From: Crotophaga sulcirostris
Lineage: Eukaryota > Chordata > Aves > Cuculiformes > Crotophagidae
Direction of reading: 5' to 3'
Assembly: GCA_013397455.1 (NCBI GenBank)
Contig: VYZB01000170.1
Span: 119,212-183,211, forward strand
DNA length: 64,000 bases
Of this stretch, positions 58,241-64,000 are shown piece by piece (the stretch's first letter is position 1; every line of letters begins with the position of its first letter). The notes beneath the pieces were generated by a model. That model was not told the origin of the DNA, made no database searches, and saw only the letters and a program-made list of their open reading frames with translations. Both the position numbers and the translations under genes were made by a program.

Positions 58241-61200
58241 GAGGGCTTTGCTGGGTCTGTTAGCAAGCTGGGCTCCTGCATCCCTGTCCCTGTAAATGCA
58301 TTTAAACCATAAATCTGTTTGTTTTAAATTAAGTTTGGGAAGATGACTCATGGCAGGGACTGAAGAAATCAGGAAAATGCGACTCTTCCCCAGGACTGGG
58401 AGCTTGTGCTGGGGATGTGGAGTTGTCCAGGGCTGTGTTCTGGCTGATAAATTAAATATCTGCATTTTAGGGGTGGATAGAATAGGCTCACTAATGCAGT
58501 GTGGGAGGTGACATGCAGCTTTTCTGGGTTTGGGAGGGCAATGGGCTTTTTTGAGTGGGATGTGGGGTGCTCAGATGAGCCCGAAGACTCCAGCTGATAC
58601 AGAGCCTTTATGTGACCCTGGAGCTCTGTAATCCTGGGGCAATTGTGTAGAAAAAAATGGTTACAATCTTAAGTGATGTGAATGTTTAGAAATAAGTGCT
58701 GTGTGTCCAGGTTATCCACGTGGAACGTGCTGTCTGACCCACTGGCACCCAGATCATGGCTGAACCCCAGGGATGCTGGTGTTACTGGGAAGCGAGGTGG
58801 AGCCAGCAGTGTCTGCAAAGCAGCCTTTTGGTGTCTGATGCTTCCCCAGACAGGGCAATAAGTGTTGGTCTGTGCTCAGGTGTGCACCTGGGGCTCTGGG
58901 AGGCCTGCACAGGATGGGGGATGCTGCCTGCATGGTGCACGTGGGAAGGATCAATTGCAGAGCACTTGGTGTGGGCCGAGTGTCTCCCTGTGTGCACAAG
59001 TGAGGAGGAGGAGGAGATCTCTTGGTGAGAAATGTGCAGGGACTTCCCTACATGTGGGAATTCCCAGGGCAGGGATGTCCCCCTGCAGCAGCAGCTGTGC
59101 CTGAGCTGGGAGTTAAGCATCCCAGGGAGACAGGAACCAGGAGGTCCCATAGGACGTGTAAACTTGTGCTGGAAGTGATGTGGGTTTATTCTGGTGTGAC
59201 GAATCCAAATAACAGAGGGTTTATCACAAATTGGAAATTTGAAGCTGAATTTCAATAGCCACTGCCATCCACCACTTCCTTTTATACTTTCAGCTGTTTC
59301 TGCTGCCTCAACAAACAGAGGAGCCCACCACAAGCACCTGCAGCCCTGCACCACTGTCTCATGGTTAAACAGCTCCTGTCTTCTCACATCAGGTGAAAAT
59401 CCAGCACTTTGGGGTTGATCACCAGCTGAAAGTAAGTTTCTTGCATCCTAACATTGGTGCTGAGCTTTGGCAGAGGAGGGGAAAAAGCTCTTTTCTGGTT
59501 ATTAAATTGCCTATCTGAAGTTGAAGAGTGTGTTGCAGCTGAAATGCTGATAAAAGCAGTAAATGTGGAGCTGCTAATACAAAGTTATAGCAGCAATTTA
59601 GCTTGCTCTCATGCAGTAAATAAGAGTTACCTGCTATTCTTTGATCAGCCTTTTTTTTTTGTTATGAGCTGTGTGTGTTGACAAATTATGTCACCAAAAA
59701 GAAATTCAAGTCTTTGATGAAATAAGAGGAAACATGCATGTGCTGGAAACTTAAAAATGCTCTTAAATAGGCTGCTGTGGGGTTTCATAGCTGGAGACTC
59801 ACTCGAGGTGCAGGAGGCACAGGTGGGGCCATTCAGGGCCAGTGTCTTGCTGGCCAGGAGCAGGAGTGGTGCCCTCAAAACCCTCTGAGCTCCACACAAG
59901 CTTTGAGAAGTGCTTGAAGCAGAGCACTGGAGCTGCAGCCTGGTGTGTCTGGCTCTGAGTTGGGTCTGTAACAATAGGCAGCTTCTCTAAGTGGGTAGAA
60001 ATGGGTGTTTATTTGAGAGGGGCACCTCAAGGAGCAGCACCCTGCACTGCCACACCGATAGCAGCGGGTTAGGGACCAACGAGGCTTGAATCCATGGCTC
60101 TGAGATGAGAACCAGATGGAACTTTAAAGATAAAATCCTAACAGTGGTGTCTGAAGGGCCTGGTGGGGCTTAGACAAGTCTTGCTCAGATTCCAGCTTTC
60201 TGAACCGTTCCCCAGAATGTTAGGCAGAACCTAAACCAATAGGTTTCCACGCTTGGTTCTTGAAAAAACGTGACAGTGAGCCAAGTGAAATGGGATCCCA
60301 CAAACAAGGGTGAAGTGGGAAGTTGGAAAGCATGGATTTGGACCTGAACTTTCCCAGAGTTTGGAGGGTTTTAGGTCCAAGCACTTCACTTGCTCCATTA
60401 CAGAGTATGAGGCTGCTGATCCTCTTGCTCTGAGTTCTCCCCAAGTGCAGGATGGAGTAAGGCTGGGAATCCTGCTGAGGTCATTTTTCAGTTCTGATGT
60501 AACTGAACACCTTCACAGTCAAGGTCCCTACAATCTGGTTTTTTCCTAACTGTAGGGGTGTGGTTGAGATTGGCTTTTGTCAGGTGTACAAGCTCTCCAC
60601 CTGCAGCCTGCTGTGGTCCAGCTGGCTCCATGCCCTGTCTCCAGCAGGAGCCAACACCAGAGGATGCAGAAGAGGACATGAGATGTGGTGGCAGGCACAT
60701 GCACAGAGGTCTGTTCCTCTCCATTTTTCCCCCCAGAGATGTTATTTTAATGCTCAGGCTGTGGCTCTGGATATTACTTTTCCCCTTAGGTCTCTGGTCT
60801 CACCTTGCCTGCTGATTTATGAGCATCCATGACCTCTTCTAGCAAATCTAACAGCACACTTAATTAATTTGAGTTTGCTCCTTCACCTTAATGAACACTA
60901 ATTGACCATTAATTAATCAATATTACAGTTAAATTATCTTTTATATAGCAATATATTGAAAATTAATAAGCATTAAACCCAGAAGAATGACATAAATCTT
61001 TAAGAAGTCTGTCCGGTGGCTCCAGCACACAATGCCTCTGAAAAATGCAGCACAGGTCTAATAAAAACCCCAAACAAGATGGGTCTGTGCTGCCTAAATG
61101 TACCTTCTCCTGTTGTCATGATTGGGGACAAATAGCAGGTGGAAAAGGGCAGAGTATGTTCCCAGGAAGGCAGAGGATGTGGCTAAATAAGGGGGCTGGG

Positions 61201-64000
61201 ACCGTGTGCCAGAGTGGATACTGCTGTGGTTCCAGGTGAAATATTAAGTGTAAAATATTACAGGTGAGGAACTATAGTGTGTGACTTGACTGGAGAGACT
61301 GAGGTGCTTATGAGAAATCCTATTAGGATGTCTTCAATGTCCAAGTAATTTTATATTAACTATTATTTAGAAAGCTTTTTAAATTACATTTTCTTTAGTA
61401 AGTGCAAGCTACACGGTCAACACTAGTCTTTTATATCTCTTGCCTGTAAATAACTGAAATAAAGCAGCCAACCCATTAATTTTAAGTTTTAATAAGGGGG
61501 ACACTCGAGGGTGAATGCTCCACTTTGTGACCATGTTTTAACATATTACAACAAACCTGTGAGCCTTACTTACACAGGTTGTTGCTGGAGAATGTGGTTT
61601 AATCAGATGCTGGTGCATTAAATAACAAATTGTCCTGGTCGTGTATACATGAATACATTACTGGGGATGATAATTAAAGTTCATCATATTATCACTGGAG
61701 ATGGACTGACAATTGTAATTGAAAGGTTTCCCTGGTTTTTAAGTGCATGTAGACTTTTTTTTTTCTATTCTTTGAGGCACCTTCACCAGCCTGAAGCAGC
61801 TCTGCCCAGTGGGCTGAGCTCTCGTTCCCAGGGTGAGCAGCACCTGGGCAGCAGCACTGACCTTGCCCAGGACACCTGGCACCTGCTGGACCCCAACAGG
61901 AGGATCTGCCTTTCTCCAGCTCCACTGACTGGCACACACAAAGCCCACACTGGACAGGCAGGCTCTGCTGATAATGGGCAGAGGCTTACAATTCATCTTA
62001 ACCCCTCACACACCTATGGCCCAATAAACACCTGTGATAGCAGCTTTGATAAAGCTGCTACAGCTCCAGAGGGATCATGCAATCGGTGTGTTCAGTCAAT
62101 TTTTAACCTGCAGAAGCACCCAGTGAAAGGCAAAAGTCCATTTGTTGGGAATGAAACATCTCATCCCATCATTGGGAATGAAAATATTCTTCGGCAAGGC
62201 TTTGGGTAACAAAACACTTTTCATGGCATTTTTCTGCCTGAGGCACCTCCCTTTTGCTGCCAACTGAATATCCAGGAGAGATGATGGTAATAACACTGAG
62301 GTGGGATCACTGACAGCTTTCCCCACTTCTTTATTCCTTACCTCTCACCACAGCCACCAGCACCACATGGGGAAAACCCCACACCAGGTGAAGCTCCTTT
62401 GCTGCCTTTTTGCTAAATTAACCTACACAGGGGTGGTGGTTGGCCTGGAGGAGAGAGGGGATTAGCCCTTCAAAATCCTTTTGATCCTCAGGTCTACAGG
62501 AGGCTTGAGACTCCTCCAGAGAAGTTTTCCACTTCTAAGTGGAGGAGGTGCCCACGGGCTCCTTCCAAGGGTCTGGGAAGAGTAGGGAAAGCAAACCTAC
62601 TGCAGCCCCTTAGGGGAAATATCAGGGGTTCACAGAGCTGGAGACTCCTTCAGGAGCAGAGGTACAACCAGGTGGAGCTCTGCTGCTGTCTGAGTCTGCC
62701 TGTTCCTGCCCTGCTGGCTTCAGGCTGTGCCACAGAGACCTGCCAGGTGCCCACAGAACCAGACTCTTTCACCTAAAGGGAGCCTCATGATTCCAGACAA
62801 GCTTTGCTGCACCACCTGTGCAGGGGCAGGTCTTCCTCCTCCTCCTCCCAGCTCCTTGAGATTCATGCATCTGCTGGGTCTTGCAGGAGAGTCTCTGAGC
62901 CCAAGGAACAGGAGGTCACAGCTGTGCAGGAGTTGAGCACCTTCTTGTTGTAGGAAGAGGGCTGGAGCTGCTGTGGGAAGCCTGGAAGAGGTTTCTTCTA
63001 AAGCCTTTTCGTACCACTCCGGTGATGTGAAGAGGAGCTGAAGTAGCCTGACTTTAGGAGAAAGCCAAGAGTGGTAAAATGGTCTGCAGCTCTCCAAACT
63101 TGGCCTAATTTGAACTTGAAAGTGAGCTGGGAAGCCCTGCTGCTTACTTTTGAAACTGTAACCTTCTTGTTGTGAAAGTGAAGTTCAGCCAGGTACCAGC
63201 TTGAAGGCTTTTAGATCCCAGTCTCTGTAAAGAATCAACACTGCCTTCCCACCCCATCAACGTGCCCTGGTCCACAGGGGAACATCAGTGGCTGCCGATG
63301 AAGGTCTGGGAGGATTTTTTTCAGCTTCCAGTCGTTATCTCAAGCCTTCATCTCTTGAAATGCAAAGGCTTTTATAGGCTTTGTATTCTATTAGTGTAAC
63401 ACCGAATGCCCTCCTTCCTCAGGTATTTATAGCAGCTTCTGCAGCTCCCATAATAACTCTTCGTGGCTCAGCACCTCGCAACATGATGCCTTGTTATCCC
63501 CATTTCACAGATGTGGAAATAGGGCACACAGAAATTAAGGGATTTCTGCAGAATTTCCTCCAAGCCACTGCAATGCCTTGACTAGAACACCACCTTCATG
63601 TAAGTTTGTAGCTCGGGCAGCGCGCTGCGGGCTTCCGTTCTCTTTGCTTAAGCTTATATAGAAAAAGGTAAAAATATTGATTCAAGGGTAGTGCCTTGAT
63701 TTTCAGCAGTTCTGAGGATCCTCAGATGTCTCTGGACTCAACGCAAACTTCCAGAATCTCTGAAAATTAGGCTGGGTTCTATATGCTTAATTAATGGTGG
63801 TGTTCCTGCTGGCAGAGCAGGGGGTTAGCAGGACCTGGAGGGCTTGGTTAATCTGACAGCCACACTTGGTCTTAATTAGCAATTGGGCTGCAGAAGAGCC
63901 AGGCTCCTGTGAACCCAGGGCAGCAGTGGGGTGCAGAGCTGCATGGGCACATGTGGGACCATGTGGGGGAGCAGTGAGGCTCTCCCACTGCCCTGATGGG
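58241..64000. other. Gene-free, CpG-poor intergenic DNA
   Basis: No recognised gene. Long frames at 58782-59387 (-, 201 codons) and 61649-62209 (+, 186 codons) carry no recognisable domains. Homeodomain-like TAATTA clusters lie at 60861-60920 and 63787-63890 and are candidates for regulatory elements. Confidence 0.5.

Noticed and set aside
58782..59387. 201-codon - strand ORF
   Set aside because: No recognisable family; the CpG-poor, TG/CA-rich DNA has few stops in this frame by composition.
61649..62209. 186-codon + strand ORF
   Set aside because: Begins in AT-rich DNA, crosses a poly-T run and has no domain; likely chance.
1..64000. CRISPR arrays, prokaryotic operons, tRNA or rRNA genes
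   Set aside because: None seen; introns, CR1 elements and LTRs show a vertebrate nuclear genome, and no cloverleaf-like tRNA was noticed.

Overview
This is vertebrate nuclear DNA, almost certainly from a bird. Evidence: many CR1 LINE 3' ends (at least nine fragments, both strands, with the avian tail of repeated ATTCTATG-type 8-mers), an avian-type solo LTR, an ERV with a gag-like gene of the type common in bird genomes, and one intron-containing protein gene. That gene is UBE2B (RAD6B), the E2 ubiquitin-conjugating enzyme, on the + strand. Exons 2-6 (31535-36430) encode residues 16-152 plus the last base of codon 15. The missing 44 coding bases of exon 1 are most likely in the 557-base N gap at 27965-28521, which lies in a GC-rich, tandem-repeat-rich, promoter-like stretch.

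Layout. 1-27.8 kb: no host gene recognised; CR1 fragments and AT-rich unique DNA, plus a 4-kb ERV on the - strand (21711-25730). The ERV is LTR / PBS-like site / 654-codon uninterrupted gag-like ORF / polypurine tract / LTR, with no recognisable pol or env and a CR1 nested in it. A ~410-bp segment occurs twice in direct orientation, at 822-1231 and 27389-27796. 27.8-28.9 kb: CA microsatellite, CpG-rich tandem promoter-like block, N gap, G-rich minisatellite. 28.9-37.3 kb: UBE2B, with a solo LTR in intron 2. 37.3-64 kb: no confidently recognised gene; one CR1 fragment, a decayed CR1/L3-type reverse-transcriptase remnant (about 55.1-55.87 kb), a possible signal-peptide first exon with an upstream TATA-like box (45.27-45.51 kb), several tandem repeats and possible conserved non-coding elements.

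How it fits together: UBE2B acts alone here as a housekeeping DNA-repair and chromatin-ubiquitination gene; the rest of the window is its intergenic repeat landscape. The most interesting object is the ERV. Its two LTRs look clearly diverged by eye, yet its gag-like frame is open for 654 codons, so either the frame was conserved by selection or the element is a young mosaic. All family assignments come from reading motifs, without a database search.
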